Assembly: GCA_018713605.1 (NCBI GenBank) | Contig: DVOM01000024.1 | Span: 1 to 64,000 of the forward strand | DNA length: 64,000 nucleotides | Source: Scatacola_A faecigallinarum | Lineage (GTDB): Bacteria > Pseudomonadota > Alphaproteobacteria > RF32 > CAG-239 | Direction of reading: 5' to 3' | In this document: positions 8,274 through 17,596 of the stretch, piece after piece | How the letters are laid out: each line of letters begins with the position of its first letter | Position numbering within the stretch: the stretch's first letter is position 1 | Program-made: the position numbers and the translations under genes | Notes under the pieces: model-generated | Database searches by the model: none | The model's input: only the letters and a program-made list of their open reading frames with translations | Told to the model about the DNA's origin: nothing

Positions 8274-8575
8274 TATTTTTTCTCCCCGGGACGACGGTTT
8301 TTCTTCTTGAACATTTCGAGCATGCGCTGTGATACGGCGAAACCGCCGAAAATGTTGATTGAGGCTAAGACGACGGCAATCAGGCCGAGAATTTTGTGCG
8401 AACTCATTTCCGGCGTGCCGGCCGTGATCAGTGCGCCGACAATGACGACACCCGAAATGGCGTTGGAAACGCTCATCAGCGGCGAATGCAGAGCCGGCGT
8501 AACACCCCAAACGACAAAGTAGCCGACGAAACAGGCCAGAACCAGTATGGTAAACAGCATCCAGATGTCAATCAT
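8273..8575 (-). CDS. pntAb: NAD(P) transhydrogenase subunit alpha part 2
   Basis: A 100-residue membrane part of the transhydrogenase alpha subunit, with three hydrophobic helices (about 6-24, 40-53, 61-80) and a short basic C-terminus. In many alphaproteobacteria the alpha subunit is split into a soluble NAD(H)-binding chain and this small membrane chain, whereas in E. coli they are fused. The start overlaps pntAa by 4 bp (ATGA) and the end overlaps pntB by 1 bp, showing translational coupling. Confidence 0.95.
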   Translation of the reverse strand: MIDIWMLFTILVLACFVGYFVVWGVTPALHSPLMSVSNAISGVVIVGALITAGTPEMSSHKILGLIAVVLASINIFGGFAVSQRMLEMFKKKNRRPGEKK

Positions 8576-9690
8576 TTGAGCGCTCCTGTCAGTTGTCCGT
8601 CTTTGCAGATGCAGGTCTTGGCAACGAGTTCGTCTGCAAAGTCGAAAGTTATGTTTTGGGTTTCGGGGTTGTACATGGCATTTAGAAAATTGAAAACATT
8701 TCTGGCAAACAACGTGCTGGCCGAGGTAGGAACGCCGGCGGCAAGATTGGAATCGCCGATGACGGTAACGCCGCCGATACGGACGGTTTGGTTGTCTTGG
8801 GAACCCTCGACGTTTCCGCCCGCCGCCGCGGCCATGTCGACGACGACCGAACCTTCGGGCATGTTGCGGAGCATTTCCGCGCTAATCAGCCGCGGCGCCG
8901 GTTTGCCGGGAATCAGCGCGGTCGTGACGGCGAGATCGGTTTTGGCGAGTTGTTCGGCCACGGCTTTCTGCTGGCGTTTTTGATAGGCGGCGGAGGTTTC
9001 TCCGGCGTAACCGCCGTTGTCTTCGAAATTTTCCTCATTTTCGACGTCGACAAAACGGGCGCCGAGAGATTCAACCTGTTCCTTAACCGACGGCCGGACG
9101 TCCGCGGCATATACCTGCGCGCCGAGACGTTTGGCTGTGGCAATGGCCTGAAGCCCGGCAACGCCGGCGCCTAAAATCAGAACTCTGGCCGGCGGTACAG
9201 TGCCGGCGGCGGTCATCATCATCGGCAAAGCCCTGTCAAGCATATTGACGCCTTTCAACACGGCCTTGTAACCGGCCAGATTGCTTTGTGATGTTAAGAT
9301 GTCCATGCTTTGGGCGCGGGAAATGCGCGGTATCAGTTCCAAGGCAAAACAGGTTGTCTGCCGGGCGGCGAAAACGGCGGCGCGTTCACGGTTGTCAAGC
9401 GCCTGAAAGTTGGCAACGATTGTCTGGCCGGGGAAAAGGTACGCATCTTCTTCCGGCTGCGGCGCCCAGATTTTAAGAATTAAACCGGCACCTTTCCAAA
9501 GCGCGGCCGTATCTGCGACAATTTCGGCTCCGGCCTGCCGATAGGTTTCGTCAGGGAACCCGGACAGCCGGCCGGCGTTTTGCTCAACGCGCACGGCAAA
9601 GCCGAGGGAAACGTATCGGCGAACGGTTTCCGGCGTTGCGGCAACACGGGTTTCTCCGTTGCGGCGTTCCCGGGGAATGGAAATAATCAT
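8572..9690 (-). CDS. pntAa: NAD(P) transhydrogenase subunit alpha part 1
   Basis: A 372-residue soluble NAD(H)-binding subunit (dI domain) of the transhydrogenase. It begins [20 protein letters not shown], the usual opening shared with alanine dehydrogenases. The nucleotide-binding loop [21 protein letters not shown] is at about 168-188, and [21 protein letters not shown] marks the later part of the domain. GGAGACC precedes the ATG. It is the first gene of the pnt operon and divergent from the CHR transporter pair. Length and organisation are normal for the split form. Confidence 0.95.
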   Translation of the reverse strand: MIISIPRERRNGETRVAATPETVRRYVSLGFAVRVEQNAGRLSGFPDETYRQAGAEIVADTAALWKGAGLILKIWAPQPEEDAYLFPGQTIVANFQALDNRERAAVFAARQTTCFALELIPRISRAQSMDILTSQSNLAGYKAVLKGVNMLDRALPMMMTAAGTVPPARVLILGAGVAGLQAIATAKRLGAQVYAADVRPSVKEQVESLGARFVDVENEENFEDNGGYAGETSAAYQKRQQKAVAEQLAKTDLAVTTALIPGKPAPRLISAEMLRNMPEGSVVVDMAAAAGGNVEGSQDNQTVRIGGVTVIGDSNLAAGVPTSASTLFARNVFNFLNAMYNPETQNITFDFADELVAKTCICKDGQLTGALK

Positions 9691-9786
9691 TATGGTCTCC
9701 GTTGTTTTTAACGATATTGAAAGCTTATCTTACTATATAGGTTTTAGACAAACTGTTTTAAACTCATTCACAGGGAAAGATGCGAA

Positions 9787-10323
9787 ATGGCCGGTTATTG
9801 GAATTTGTTTTGGACGTTTTTCCGCGTCGGACTGTTTACGTTCGGCGGCGGTGCGGCAATGCTGCCGCTGCTTCGTGCCGAGGTGGCGGAAAAGAACCGG
9901 TGGGTAACCGATGAAGAACTGCTGGACTATTATTCTATCGGGCAATGCACGCCGGGAATTATTGCCATTAATACCGCGACTTTTGTCGGTTATAAGCTGC
10001 GCGGCGTGATCGGAGCGGTGCTGACGACTTTTGGCGTGGTGGCGCCCTCGATAATCATCATTACGCTGATTGCTGCGGTTTTGCAGAATTTTATGTATGA
10101 TTCTCATGTGACGCAGGCTTTTGCCGGAATTCGAATCGTGGTCGTGGCGCTGGTGGCGGAAGCTGTCGTTGAACTTTGGAAGAAAGGCGTTCATGGCCGA
10201 ATCGGTCTGGCTGTTTTCGTGTTGAGCCTTTTCCTGCTGGTTTTTCTGCATTTTAGTCCGATTGCCGTTATTTTGACAGCTTCGGTAATCGGGCCGGCTT
10301 ATTTAAAATGGGTGCGCAAATGA
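9787..10323 (+). CDS. CHR-family chromate transporter, first half-protein
   Basis: A 178-residue CHR (chromate ion transporter) protein of the short-chain type. FFRVGLFTFGGGAAMLPLL near the N-terminus and YSIGQCTPGIIAINTATFVG are family signatures, followed by several hydrophobic helices. Short CHR proteins are usually encoded as adjacent pairs that work together, as here: this stop overlaps the next start (ATGA). The true substrate is often unknown; chromate or sulfate export is the family assignment, not something visible here. An in-frame ATG follows AGGGAAAG. Confidence 0.85.
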   Translation: MAGYWNLFWTFFRVGLFTFGGGAAMLPLLRAEVAEKNRWVTDEELLDYYSIGQCTPGIIAINTATFVGYKLRGVIGAVLTTFGVVAPSIIIITLIAAVLQNFMYDSHVTQAFAGIRIVVVALVAEAVVELWKKGVHGRIGLAVFVLSLFLLVFLHFSPIAVILTASVIGPAYLKWVRK

Positions 10324-10841
10324 TTTATCTGGTTTTGTTTTGGGAGTTTTGCAAAATCGGGCTGCTGGCTATCGGTGGCGGTTTGGTAACCATACCCTTT
10401 CTGATGGAACTGACCGATAAATATGACTGGTTCAGCAAACAGCAGCTGGCCGATATGATTGCGGTTTCCGAATCGACGCCGGGTCCCATAGGGGTTAATA
10501 TGGCAACATATGGTGGTTTTAACGCCGCGGGCATCTGGGGCGGTTTGGCGGCGACTTTGGGGTTGGTGTTTCCGTCTCTGGTCGTTATTGTTCTTATCAG
10601 CAAATATGTAATGAAGTATCAGAGCTGTCTGACTTTTCAGAATATTCTGCTCGGCATTCGTCCGGCGGTTCTGGCGCTGATTTTATATGCAGGTTATATT
10701 CTGGCCGAGCTGGCGATAACCGACATTAAAACCGGCGTCATCGCTTTGGCGTCGTTTGCCGTTGTGCACCGCTGGCACAAGCTGCATCCGGTCATTTTCA
10801 TTCTGGGCGGCGCGGCCGCGGGAATTGTGTTTCGGCTGTAA
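10320..10841 (+). CDS. CHR-family chromate transporter, second half-protein
   Basis: A 173-residue partner of the preceding CHR protein. It repeats the family pattern: FCKIGLLAIGGGLVTIPFL and AVSESTPGPIGVNMATYGG. The ATG at 10320 overlaps the previous stop (ATGA) and is preferred to an in-frame ATG 12 nt upstream inside the first gene. It ends directly in a bidirectional terminator. The two halves should form one membrane transporter. Confidence 0.85.
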   Translation: MIYLVLFWEFCKIGLLAIGGGLVTIPFLMELTDKYDWFSKQQLADMIAVSESTPGPIGVNMATYGGFNAAGIWGGLAATLGLVFPSLVVIVLISKYVMKYQSCLTFQNILLGIRPAVLALILYAGYILAELAITDIKTGVIALASFAVVHRWHKLHPVIFILGGAAAGIVFRL

Positions 10842-10872
10842 AAAAAAGCCTCTCTGCAGAGAGGCTTTTTTT
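10841..10872. terminator. Bidirectional intrinsic terminator
   Basis: GCCTCTC-TGCA-GAGAGGC (10848-10865) is flanked by A7 on the left and T7 on the right. It can serve both the CHR pair on the plus strand and the gapR gene on the minus strand. Confidence 0.9.
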
Positions 10873-10874
10873 AG

Positions 10875-11117
10875 CTAGATTTCCAAGGCTTTGCGGTAGG
10901 TTTCCAGGAGAAGTTCCTTTTCGTCGCGGTCGGCGGCGTCCATTTTGCGGAGTTTGAGAATTTCTCGCATGACCTTTACGTCGAAGCCGGCGGATTTGGC
11001 TTCGGCAAAAATGTCGCGGATGTCTCCGGCGATGGCTTTCTTTTCTTCTTCCAAGCGTTCAATGCGTTCAATCAGGGAACGCAGTCTGTCTACGGCAATG
11101 CCGCCAACTTCAGTCAT
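10875..11117 (-). CDS. gapR: GapR/DUF2312 nucleoid-associated protein
   Basis: An 80-residue DUF2312 protein. In Caulobacter the family member GapR binds overtwisted, AT-rich DNA ahead of replication and transcription machinery and stimulates type II topoisomerases. The family pattern is clear: a coiled coil LIERIERLEEEKKAIAGDI, then AEAKSAGFDVKVMREILKLRK. The start at 11117 follows CAGGAGAAAG; an upstream in-frame Met would add about 20 residues not found in the family. The family is largely restricted to Alphaproteobacteria, which supports the taxonomic call. Confidence 0.88.
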   Translation of the reverse strand: MTEVGGIAVDRLRSLIERIERLEEEKKAIAGDIRDIFAEAKSAGFDVKVMREILKLRKMDAADRDEKELLLETYRKALEI

Positions 11118-11281
11118 TTTCTTTCTCCTGTTAATAAAATCAATTGCATTGAAACTAGCAAAATCTCCGCTTTTTGACAAGTAATAATTTGTTCAAATCT
11201 TATTTAAAAGTAATATCTTTTTTAATATATCTTTGCTATTATCCGGCTCATAAAAAAGCTTAATAGATAAGGAAACAAAAA

Positions 11282-12706
11282 ATGCCACAGAAAACACATA
11301 CGAAAATTTTGGCGACAATCGGTCCGTCTTCGGCTTCCAAAGAACAAATCGAAAAGTTAATCGATGCGGGCTGCGATGCTTTCCGCTTCAACTTCAGCCA
11401 TGGCACTCATGCCGAGCACAAAGAGCGTTTTGAAATCGTGCGCAAGCTTTCCAAGGAAAAGAACCGCCATATTACTCTGGTGGCGGACATGCAGGGGCCG
11501 AAGCTGCGCGTCGGCGAGTTTCGCGACGGCAGCGTTATGCTGAAAGAGGGGCAGAAATTTGTGCTGGACATGGAGCATGAACCGGGAGACGAAAGCCGTG
11601 TCGAACTGCCGCACAAGGAAATTTTCGAAGCGCTGAAAGCCGGCGAAAAGCTGTTGCTGAACGACGGCAATATTGCGCTGCTGGTTAAGGAATGCGGCAA
11701 AAACCGCGCCGTGACCGAAGTCTTGGTCGGCGGTCCGCTTTCCGGGCATAAGGGTGTCAATCTGCCCAACATAAAGCTGCCGATTTCAGCGATTACCGAA
11801 AAAGATCGCAATGATTTGGAATTTGCGTTGAAGCTCGGCTTTGACTGGATAAGCCTTTCTTTTGTGCAGTCGGCCAACGATGTGCGCGAAGCCCGCGAAC
11901 TTATCGGTGACCGGGCTTGGATTATTTCCAAGCTTGAGAAGCCGAGCGCGATTGACGATTTGGAAGAGATTATCAAGCTTTCCGACGGTATTATGGTTGC
12001 CCGCGGCGATTTGGGCGTTGAATGTCCGCTGCCGACGGTGCCGGTTTTGCAAAAGCGAATCGTCACGGCTTGTCGCAAATATGCGCGTCCGGTCATTATT
12101 GCGACCCAGATGCTGGAATCGATGATTAAGGCGCCGACCCCGACCCGTGCCGAGGTTTCGGATGTGGCAACCGCGGTTTATGACGGTGCCGATACGGTTA
12201 TGCTCTCGGCAGAAACGGCGGCCGGCGCATATCCGGTTGAAGCGGTCAAAATGATGAATTCGGTCATTACGCAGGTTGAGTCCGACCCGTTGTTTTTTAA
12301 GCTGATGGAAAATTCGCGTTTGAACAACTGCTGTTCGGGCGAAGCGGATTCGATTACTTTTGCGGCCAGCGACATTTCGTCTATTTTGAAGAAGGTCGCC
12401 TGTATCGTAACCTATACGTCTTCGGGACTGACGACGTTTTTGACCGCGCGCGAGCGTCCGAATCTGCCGATATTGGCGATTACGTCCGAACCGAAGGTTG
12501 CCGACCGTTTGGGAATTGTCTGGGGAGCCAAGAGCTTTGTGAACAAAGAGAGTTTCAAAAGCTTTGACAAGATTGAGGATATTGCGGTTAAAATCGCGGT
12601 GGAAAACGGTTTTGCCCGGTCCGGCGACCATATTATCATCACGGCCGGTTTTCCGCTCGGCAAAAAAGGGCGTACAAACATGCTGCATACGGTTTATGTG
12701 GAATAA
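11282..12706 (+). CDS. pyk: Pyruvate kinase
   Basis: A 474-residue pyruvate kinase, which converts PEP and ADP to pyruvate and ATP as the last step of glycolysis. It begins with the family opening THTKILATIGPSS. It contains the catalytic Lys region IISKLEKPSAIDDLEEI, the metal- and substrate-binding VMVARGDLGVE and the signature ATQMLESMIKAPTPTRAE. A C-terminal domain is present, so the length is normal for the bacterial type II form. AAGGAAAC precedes the ATG. It is a single-gene unit with its own terminator. The window also encodes PpdK, which can run the reaction in the opposite direction. Confidence 0.96.
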   Translation: MPQKTHTKILATIGPSSASKEQIEKLIDAGCDAFRFNFSHGTHAEHKERFEIVRKLSKEKNRHITLVADMQGPKLRVGEFRDGSVMLKEGQKFVLDMEHEPGDESRVELPHKEIFEALKAGEKLLLNDGNIALLVKECGKNRAVTEVLVGGPLSGHKGVNLPNIKLPISAITEKDRNDLEFALKLGFDWISLSFVQSANDVREARELIGDRAWIISKLEKPSAIDDLEEIIKLSDGIMVARGDLGVECPLPTVPVLQKRIVTACRKYARPVIIATQMLESMIKAPTPTRAEVSDVATAVYDGADTVMLSAETAAGAYPVEAVKMMNSVITQVESDPLFFKLMENSRLNNCCSGEADSITFAASDISSILKKVACIVTYTSSGLTTFLTARERPNLPILAITSEPKVADRLGIVWGAKSFVNKESFKSFDKIEDIAVKIAVENGFARSGDHIIITAGFPLGKKGRTNMLHTVYVE

Positions 12707-12727
12707 GAGACCAAGTTGTCTTTGCAG

Positions 12728-12754
12728 AAAAAGCGCCGAATTCGGCGCTTTTTG
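12728..12754 (+). terminator. Intrinsic terminator after pyk
   Basis: AGCGCCGA-ATT-like palindrome (12732-12749, AAGCGCCGAATTCGGCGCTT) followed by TTTTTG. Confidence 0.85.
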
Positions 12755-12807
12755 TCTGGCAGCGGCAAAAAGGGTTTTCATACTTGTATGTCGGTTAGGT
12801 GCCGCAT

Positions 12808-12838
12808 AAAAAAACCTGCTTGATTCAAGCAGGTTTTT
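12808..12838. terminator. Intrinsic terminator of rpmJ (bidirectional)
   Basis: AAACCTGCTTG-ATT-CAAGCAGGTTT (12812-12836) has an A-run on the left and T-run on the right, so it can end rpmJ transcription on the minus strand and any pyk read-through on the plus strand. Confidence 0.85.
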
Positions 12839-12862
12839 AACTTTTCAAAAATCTCATCCGAA

Positions 12863-12988
12863 TTAACCCTGGCGAGCCTTCAGCTTCGGGTTCTTCTTGT
12901 TGATGACATAGACGCGGCCTTTGCGGCGGACAATCTTGCAGTCCTTATCGCGTACTTTTTTTGATTTTAAAGAGCTATAAATTTTCAT
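12863..12988 (-). CDS. rpmJ: Ribosomal protein bL36
   Basis: A 41-residue basic protein starting [17 protein letters not shown], with [19 protein letters not shown] in the middle and end. It is the large-subunit protein bL36 of the zinc-free type: the full four-ligand Cys/His set of the C+ form is not present. The length of 41 residues is normal for this form in Alphaproteobacteria. AAGGAT lies 8 nt before the ATG. It stands alone, away from ribosomal operons, as is common for this paralogue type. Confidence 0.95.
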   Translation of the reverse strand: MKIYSSLKSKKVRDKDCKIVRRKGRVYVINKKNPKLKARQG

Positions 12989-13079
12989 TTTAAACAATCC
13001 TTTTATCTTTGACTTGTCCGCAAAATATGCTAAATGATACTAAATGTCAATGAGAAAATTGCTGGATAGTGAGGAAAAA

Positions 13080-13730
13080 GTGAAATATTCGGGCTTTTGG
13101 GCGGTTATCGGCATGTTCTGGGCGTTTTCGGCGCAGGCGCAGATGCCTTATCTGGACGAAGTGAAGGCGCTGGGAGCCGTGGCCGGGCAGGGAATGGCCT
13201 GCGGCGCTTCCAAATACGACACTTTCGAACTGCTGGCCCGGGCGATTCTCATTTCCAAGGCCCCGAGCGACAAAATGCAGTCGGAAGCGGTTTATACCTA
13301 TAACGAGGCTAAAGCCAACGCTTATATCTCCAAGCAGATGGACGGTTTTTTCGAATGTGACGTGATTAACCGCCGTTTTGACAATCAGGACATTTTCAAA
13401 GCCACGCTTTACAGGGACGGAACGATTAAAATGCCGGACGGTACGCTGGTAACGCCGCGGCAGCCCTATGACGCGACCTTGGTTTACAATAAGGACGCGG
13501 ATGTTGACGCCGAAGCGATTTATAACGGCGGCGGCCGGCAGAATGTCGGCGAAATCAGAATAAAACAGGAGGGAAGCTCGTCGGAAGTCAAAGCCGTTTA
13601 TCAGCCGTCGTCGGCTGAAATTGCCGCGCCGGCAGCCGTTTCGGAACGTCCGGCTGAGGTACGCCGGACGGAACCGGCGGAGGACGCCGGTATCGGCCAT
13701 ATTAAAAGCCGGTGGAAAACTAATCGTTAA
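13080..13730 (+). CDS. Secreted/periplasmic protein of unknown function (216 aa)
   Basis: A 216-residue exported protein. I prefer the GTG at 13080, placed after GAGGAAAAA, to the upstream ATGs. It gives a compact signal peptide, VKYSGFWAVIGMFWAFSAQAQ. The mature part starts MPYLDEVKALGAVAGQGMACGASKYDTFE and has two to three Cys. A charged, Pro/Glu-rich tail ends in KSRWKTNR. The AGQGMACGASKY segment may be a small helical domain, but I do not recognise the family. Its 3' end overlaps the convergent gene by 11 bp. Function unknown. Confidence 0.7.
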   Translation: MKYSGFWAVIGMFWAFSAQAQMPYLDEVKALGAVAGQGMACGASKYDTFELLARAILISKAPSDKMQSEAVYTYNEAKANAYISKQMDGFFECDVINRRFDNQDIFKATLYRDGTIKMPDGTLVTPRQPYDATLVYNKDADVDAEAIYNGGGRQNVGEIRIKQEGSSSEVKAVYQPSSAEIAAPAAVSERPAEVRRTEPAEDAGIGHIKSRWKTNR

Positions 13731-14442
13731 ACCAACCCCGGTCAGCCAGAAAAGAATAAAAACCGCCGCTGTCGAAAGATACGGCGCGTTTTTGGTCACG
13801 GTTGTCAAGCAGCCGTAAAATCCGGCGGCGGGTTTTTTCGGAAGGGCACCAGTTTTCGATCAGGGGCATATTGTCGGGGCCGCGTCGGCCGGTGCGTCTT
13901 TCGACGAGCTGGGAAAAACGGCGTTTTTCTTCGTTCAGGCGGTCGTTGTCCGCGCCTTCGGCACGGCTGAATTCGATAATGTCTTCCGGCGGAAAGCCGG
14001 AGCAGGCACCCGAAATGACCGCGACATAGCTTCTGACCCGAGAGGGCGAAACGCGGGCTTCTTTCAGTTCGGGATTGAGGTCAACCAGTTCCTGATACAT
14101 TCTGCGGACGGCAAAAAGACTTTGCGGCTTGGTTTTCTGCAAGTCGGCGGCCAGAGTGTCGGTGCCCGGATTCATTCCGCGTTCGATGACTTCGTATATA
14201 CGCATCGGCTTCATAAGCGCTTCGTATTCAAGCGGGTTCATGTCTTCGGGAAATTTGTAATTGTGATAAATGCCCCGCAGTCCGGAGGCCTTTTCAAAGC
14301 GTTTGACCGGCGAATAGTTCCGGTAGTCCAGACAGGCATAAAGCGCCGCCAGTTCGTTTCGGCGTTCTTCGGGAACGGCAGCATAGATTTCCTTTTGAAC
14401 GGCCAGGCTTTGTTCTTTTCTGAAAGGACGGCGGTTTTCCAT
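13720..14442 (-). CDS. Arg-rich cytosolic protein of unknown function (240 aa)
   Basis: A 240-residue soluble protein rich in Arg, Glu and Asn, with no signal peptide or membrane segment. It starts MENRRPFRKEQSLAVQKEIYAA after GGAG. It has a middle segment FAVRRMYQELVDLNPELKEAR and a C-terminal segment WCPSEKTRRRILRLLDNRDQK. I do not recognise it. The composition and the isolated position resemble the unknown protein at 16695 (both carry a CLD-x-[RK]-N stretch), but paralogy is not proven. It lies divergent from ettA. Confidence 0.65.
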   Translation of the reverse strand: MENRRPFRKEQSLAVQKEIYAAVPEERRNELAALYACLDYRNYSPVKRFEKASGLRGIYHNYKFPEDMNPLEYEALMKPMRIYEVIERGMNPGTDTLAADLQKTKPQSLFAVRRMYQELVDLNPELKEARVSPSRVRSYVAVISGACSGFPPEDIIEFSRAEGADNDRLNEEKRRFSQLVERRTGRRGPDNMPLIENWCPSEKTRRRILRLLDNRDQKRAVSFDSGGFYSFLADRGWFND

Positions 14443-14490
14443 GTTTTTCTCCGTGGCTGTAAAGGTAATTATAGATTGAAAATATTAAGA

Positions 14491-14518
14491 TTGCAACTTG
14501 ATAAATTTCCGTTATACT
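14491..14518 (+). promoter_or_regulatory. Sigma-70-type promoter of ettA
   Basis: TTGCAA (14491-14496), a 16-nt spacer and TATACT (14513-14518) precede ettA by 31 nt. The spacing and -35 match the promoter of the structured RNA near 22.7 kb. Confidence 0.6.
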
Positions 14519-14549
14519 CGGGGCAAACATTTAATTTCAGGAGTATAAA

Positions 14550-16229
14550 ATGGCATCATATCAGTATATTTTCGTTATGCAGAATTTAACCAAGGTTTTT
14601 CCGGGCGGCAGGGAACTGTTCAAGGGAATTACGCTGTCGTTTCTGCCGGGCGCCAAAATCGGCGTGCTGGGCGTGAACGGCGCCGGTAAATCTACATTGC
14701 TGAAAATTATGGCCGGTGTGGACAAGGAGTTTAACGGCGAGGCCTGGGCGGCCGACGGCGTTAAGGTCGGTTATCTGGAGCAGGAGCCGAAACTGGATCC
14801 AAACAAAAACGTTATGGAAAACATTATGGACGGACTGGGCGAAACCCGTGACCTGCTGAAACGTTTTGAGGAAGTTTCTGCCAAGTTTGCCGAGCCGATG
14901 AGCGATGACGAAATGAATGCCCTGATAGAAGAGCAGGCCGCTTTGTCGGAAAAAATCGATGCCTGTGACGGTTGGAATTTTGAACGAACCATTCAGATTG
15001 CAATGGACGCTTTGCGTTGTCCGCCGGCCGATGCCGACGTTACCAAACTTTCCGGAGGCGAAAAACGCCGCGTGGCTCTGTGCCGTCTGCTGTTGCAGAA
15101 ACCTGACATGCTGCTTTTGGACGAGCCGACCAACCATTTGGACGCCGAATCGGTGGCCTGGCTGGAAAATCATCTTAAAGAATATAAGGGAACCGTGGTT
15201 ATGGTTACGCACGACCGCTACTTCCTGGACAATGTTACCGGCTGGATATTGGAGCTTGACCGCGGTCAGGGCATTCCTTATGAGGGGAATTATTCGTCCT
15301 GGCTGGAACAGAAGCAGAAACGTTTGGAACAGGAAGCCCGTGAGGAAACCGCGCGTCAGAAAACGCTGGCCAACGAGCTGGAATGGATTCACAAAAATCC
15401 GAAAGCGCGTCAGGCGAAGTCCAAAGCGCGCATCAATGCCTATGACGAGTTGCTGAACGCGGCGACCAAAGACAAAATCACGCAGGCGCACATCAATATT
15501 CCGATGACCGACAGGCTCGGCGATTTGGTTATTGAAGCCAACAACATTTCCAAAGGTTATGGCGACCGTCTGCTGATTGATAATCTGTCCTTCAAGATTC
15601 CGAAGGGTGCGATTGTCGGTATTATCGGTCCGAACGGCGCCGGCAAGACCACTTTGTTCCGCATGATTACCGGTCAGGAAAAACCGGATGCCGGCGAAAT
15701 CAGAATCGGCGAGACGGTTGACCTCGGTTATGTCGATCAGAGCCGCGACGAGCTGGATCCGAACAAAAACGTCTGGGAGGAAATTTCTGACGGTCTGGAC
15801 ATGATACAGCTCGGCAAAAAGGAAATGCCGTCGCGCGCTTATGTCGGACAGTTCAATTTTAAGGGCGGCGACCAACAGAAAAAAGTCGGGCAGCTTTCCG
15901 GCGGCGAACGCAACCGCGTACATTTGGCCAAAATGCTTAAAAAAGGCGCCAATGTCATTCTGCTGGACGAGCCGACCAATGATCTTGACGTCGATACGCT
16001 GCGTTCTCTGGAAGAAGGCATTATGGAATATCCGGGCTGCGTGCTGGTTACGTCCCATGACCGCTGGTTCCTGGACCGTCTGGCAACACATATTCTTGCT
16101 TATGAGGGCGACAGTCAGGTCGTATGGTTTGAAGGAAACTTTGAGGAATACGAAAAAGACAAGAAACGCCGTCTCGGCGACGATGCCCTGGTACCGCATG
16201 CCATTAAGTACAGGAAACTTACCCGCTAG
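14550..16229 (+). CDS. ettA: Energy-dependent translational throttle protein EttA (ABC-F)
   Basis: A 559-residue ABC-F protein that binds the ribosomal E site and gates the first elongation step according to the ATP/ADP ratio. It has two ABC domains. The first has Walker A GVNGAGKS (about 44-51) and signature [13 protein letters not shown]; the second has GPNGAGKT (about 355-362) and [13 protein letters not shown]. The linker contains the helical P-site tRNA-interaction motif region ([17 protein letters not shown]). No membrane domain is present. AGGAGTATAAA precedes the ATG. A repeated structured element begins 6 nt after the stop. Confidence 0.95.
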   Translation: MASYQYIFVMQNLTKVFPGGRELFKGITLSFLPGAKIGVLGVNGAGKSTLLKIMAGVDKEFNGEAWAADGVKVGYLEQEPKLDPNKNVMENIMDGLGETRDLLKRFEEVSAKFAEPMSDDEMNALIEEQAALSEKIDACDGWNFERTIQIAMDALRCPPADADVTKLSGGEKRRVALCRLLLQKPDMLLLDEPTNHLDAESVAWLENHLKEYKGTVVMVTHDRYFLDNVTGWILELDRGQGIPYEGNYSSWLEQKQKRLEQEAREETARQKTLANELEWIHKNPKARQAKSKARINAYDELLNAATKDKITQAHINIPMTDRLGDLVIEANNISKGYGDRLLIDNLSFKIPKGAIVGIIGPNGAGKTTLFRMITGQEKPDAGEIRIGETVDLGYVDQSRDELDPNKNVWEEISDGLDMIQLGKKEMPSRAYVGQFNFKGGDQQKKVGQLSGGERNRVHLAKMLKKGANVILLDEPTNDLDVDTLRSLEEGIMEYPGCVLVTSHDRWFLDRLATHILAYEGDSQVVWFEGNFEEYEKDKKRRLGDDALVPHAIKYRKLTR

Positions 16230-16235
16230 GGAAAC

Positions 16236-16316
16236 CCTCGTATAACGGGGAAATGATACAGGATTAGCAGGTAAAATAAATCCTTATTATTTTCCCCGTT
16301 CTCCGAGGTTTTTTAT
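16236..16316 (+). ncRNA. Repeated structured 3' element, copy A (after ettA)
   Basis: A near-palindromic element starting 6 nt after the ettA stop. CCTCG (16236-16240) pairs with CGAGG (16304-16308). An internal loop of TATA opposite TCTC follows, then ACGGGGAA pairs with TTCCCCGT, and an inner AGGATT pairs with AATCCT. It ends in TTTTTT, so it can act as a terminator. The core GTATAAYGG..NNATAC recurs after lepA and ppdK. It could be a structured RNA in the 3' UTR or a MITE-like palindrome; the conserved strand and position favour the former. Confidence 0.6.
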
Positions 16317-16446
16317 TTGGTATTTTAAAATTTAAAACTTTTTGTCAGTTTAAACTCTTTGACGGCGGATTATATGATTCTTCGGTTTCGGTCTTTGGGG
16401 CGGAACGATTTAACACTTGTGTTTAATAATTTGCGAGGAATCTACA

Positions 16447-16653
16447 ATGCTAAGAGGTACGGTTAAGTGGTTTAACAACAAAAAAGGTTATGGTTTTATT
16501 AATCCCGACGGCGAAGAAAAAGACGTGTTTGTTCATATTACGGCATTGGAAAAGTCCGGACTGCGCAGTTTGTCCGAAGGTTCGCGGGTCAATTTTGACA
16601 TTTATGACGACCGCGGCCGCAAGGCTGCCGGCAACATTACCCTTTTGAATTAA
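16447..16653 (+). CDS. Cold-shock domain protein (CspA family)
   Basis: A 68-residue cold-shock domain protein that binds single-stranded RNA and DNA. RNP1-like KGYGFINP and RNP2-like DVFVHI motifs are present, preceded by MLRGTVKWFNNKKG. The start at 16447 is set by GAGGAA 6 nt upstream and by family length. The 131 nt between the copy A element and the gene would hold its promoter and a leader, as usual for csp genes, but I see no convincing -35/-10 pair there. A bidirectional terminator follows. Confidence 0.93.
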   Translation: MLRGTVKWFNNKKGYGFINPDGEEKDVFVHITALEKSGLRSLSEGSRVNFDIYDDRGRKAAGNITLLN

Positions 16654-16672
16654 CTGTTCGGATGGGTAAGAC

Positions 16673-16696
16673 AAACCCCGCTTTGAGCGGGGTTTT
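16673..16696. terminator. Bidirectional terminator after the cold-shock gene
   Basis: AACCCCGC-TTTGA-GCGGGGTT followed by TTATTT. The stop codon of the convergent gene (16695-16697) overlaps its right edge. Confidence 0.8.
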
Positions 16697-17510
16697 ATTT
16701 ATATTCCCATTCTTCGTAGGCCTGCCTGCGGCGGTATTCGGGATTAAACTGCAGCGTCTTCTGATAAGCGGAGAAGAAGCGGGTGCATTTTTCCAGAGCC
16801 TGTGCGGCCTTGTTGTCATTGCCGATTTGAGAATGAATGCCGTATAATGCGTTGTAAGTCTGGTTCTTTGCCAAAAAGCGCTGGCTGCGGCTCCAGCCGC
16901 TGTTGTCTATCAGGTAGATTTTTTCTTCGTTAAGGCGGATTTTTTCTGCGGCGGATTTTATTTTTTTCAGTTCTTCGTTAATGGTTCGAATACCTTCCGT
17001 ACTGATTTGCCTTTTGATTTCTTCGGCATAGTTTGGAGCCGGCAGCGGATTCTTTTTGTTTTTGAGCATACGGTTGAGCAAGCGCACTTTGTCGACGGCC
17101 TTGGGGTGTTCGTTCAGTTTGTAGCGAAAATGCTCATAACCGCCGAGATGGTAAATTTGTTCCATTTTGCGGATGGCAAACCAGAGGTTTTTGTTGTCCA
17201 GACAGGGGAGCGTACGGTCCAATTGTCCGATGACTGCACCTGCCTGCCGGCAATTGTAGTTGTGAATGTCGCGGATATGGCGAAAAGTGCTTTCTATTCT
17301 CAGCATTTCGCCGACGACCGGAGGCGTGACCTTATTGGCAATGCGCGAATCGATAATCTGCCTGAGTTCTGAGATGGAGAGTTTCGCGGTTTCCGGGGGC
17401 AGGCCGGCAGTTTGAACAATGTCCCGGCGGGATTCGTAAAAGCGGTATTCGCGGCACAGTGCGGCCGTACGGTTAAGGATGAGTTTGTCCTGCATGCTGT
17501 ATTCGGCCAT
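16695..17510 (-). CDS. Lys/Arg/Asn-rich cytosolic protein of unknown function (271 aa)
   Basis: A 271-residue, predominantly helical soluble protein with no export signal. The ATG at 17510 follows AGGAACGG. It has a possible coiled-coil stretch (EELKKIKSAAEKIRLNEEKI, about 188-207). It ends in YEEWEYK inside a terminator. I do not recognise the family. The composition recalls the protein at 13720. Function unknown. Confidence 0.65.
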   Translation of the reverse strand: MAEYSMQDKLILNRTAALCREYRFYESRRDIVQTAGLPPETAKLSISELRQIIDSRIANKVTPPVVGEMLRIESTFRHIRDIHNYNCRQAGAVIGQLDRTLPCLDNKNLWFAIRKMEQIYHLGGYEHFRYKLNEHPKAVDKVRLLNRMLKNKKNPLPAPNYAEEIKRQISTEGIRTINEELKKIKSAAEKIRLNEEKIYLIDNSGWSRSQRFLAKNQTYNALYGIHSQIGNDNKAAQALEKCTRFFSAYQKTLQFNPEYRRRQAYEEWEYK

Positions 17511-17596
17511 TGTTCCGTTCCTGTTCAGAAAAGACTATGACCTTATCTTAGTTTATATTTTCTTAAAAAGCAACATTTTTGTATAAAATTTGTCCA

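Noticed and set aside
14586..16199. 537-aa antisense frame opposite ettA, and similar long antisense frames opposite uvrC and deoA/deoB
   Set aside because: They are shadows caused by codon bias in high-quality genes; the sense genes carry complete catalytic motifs.
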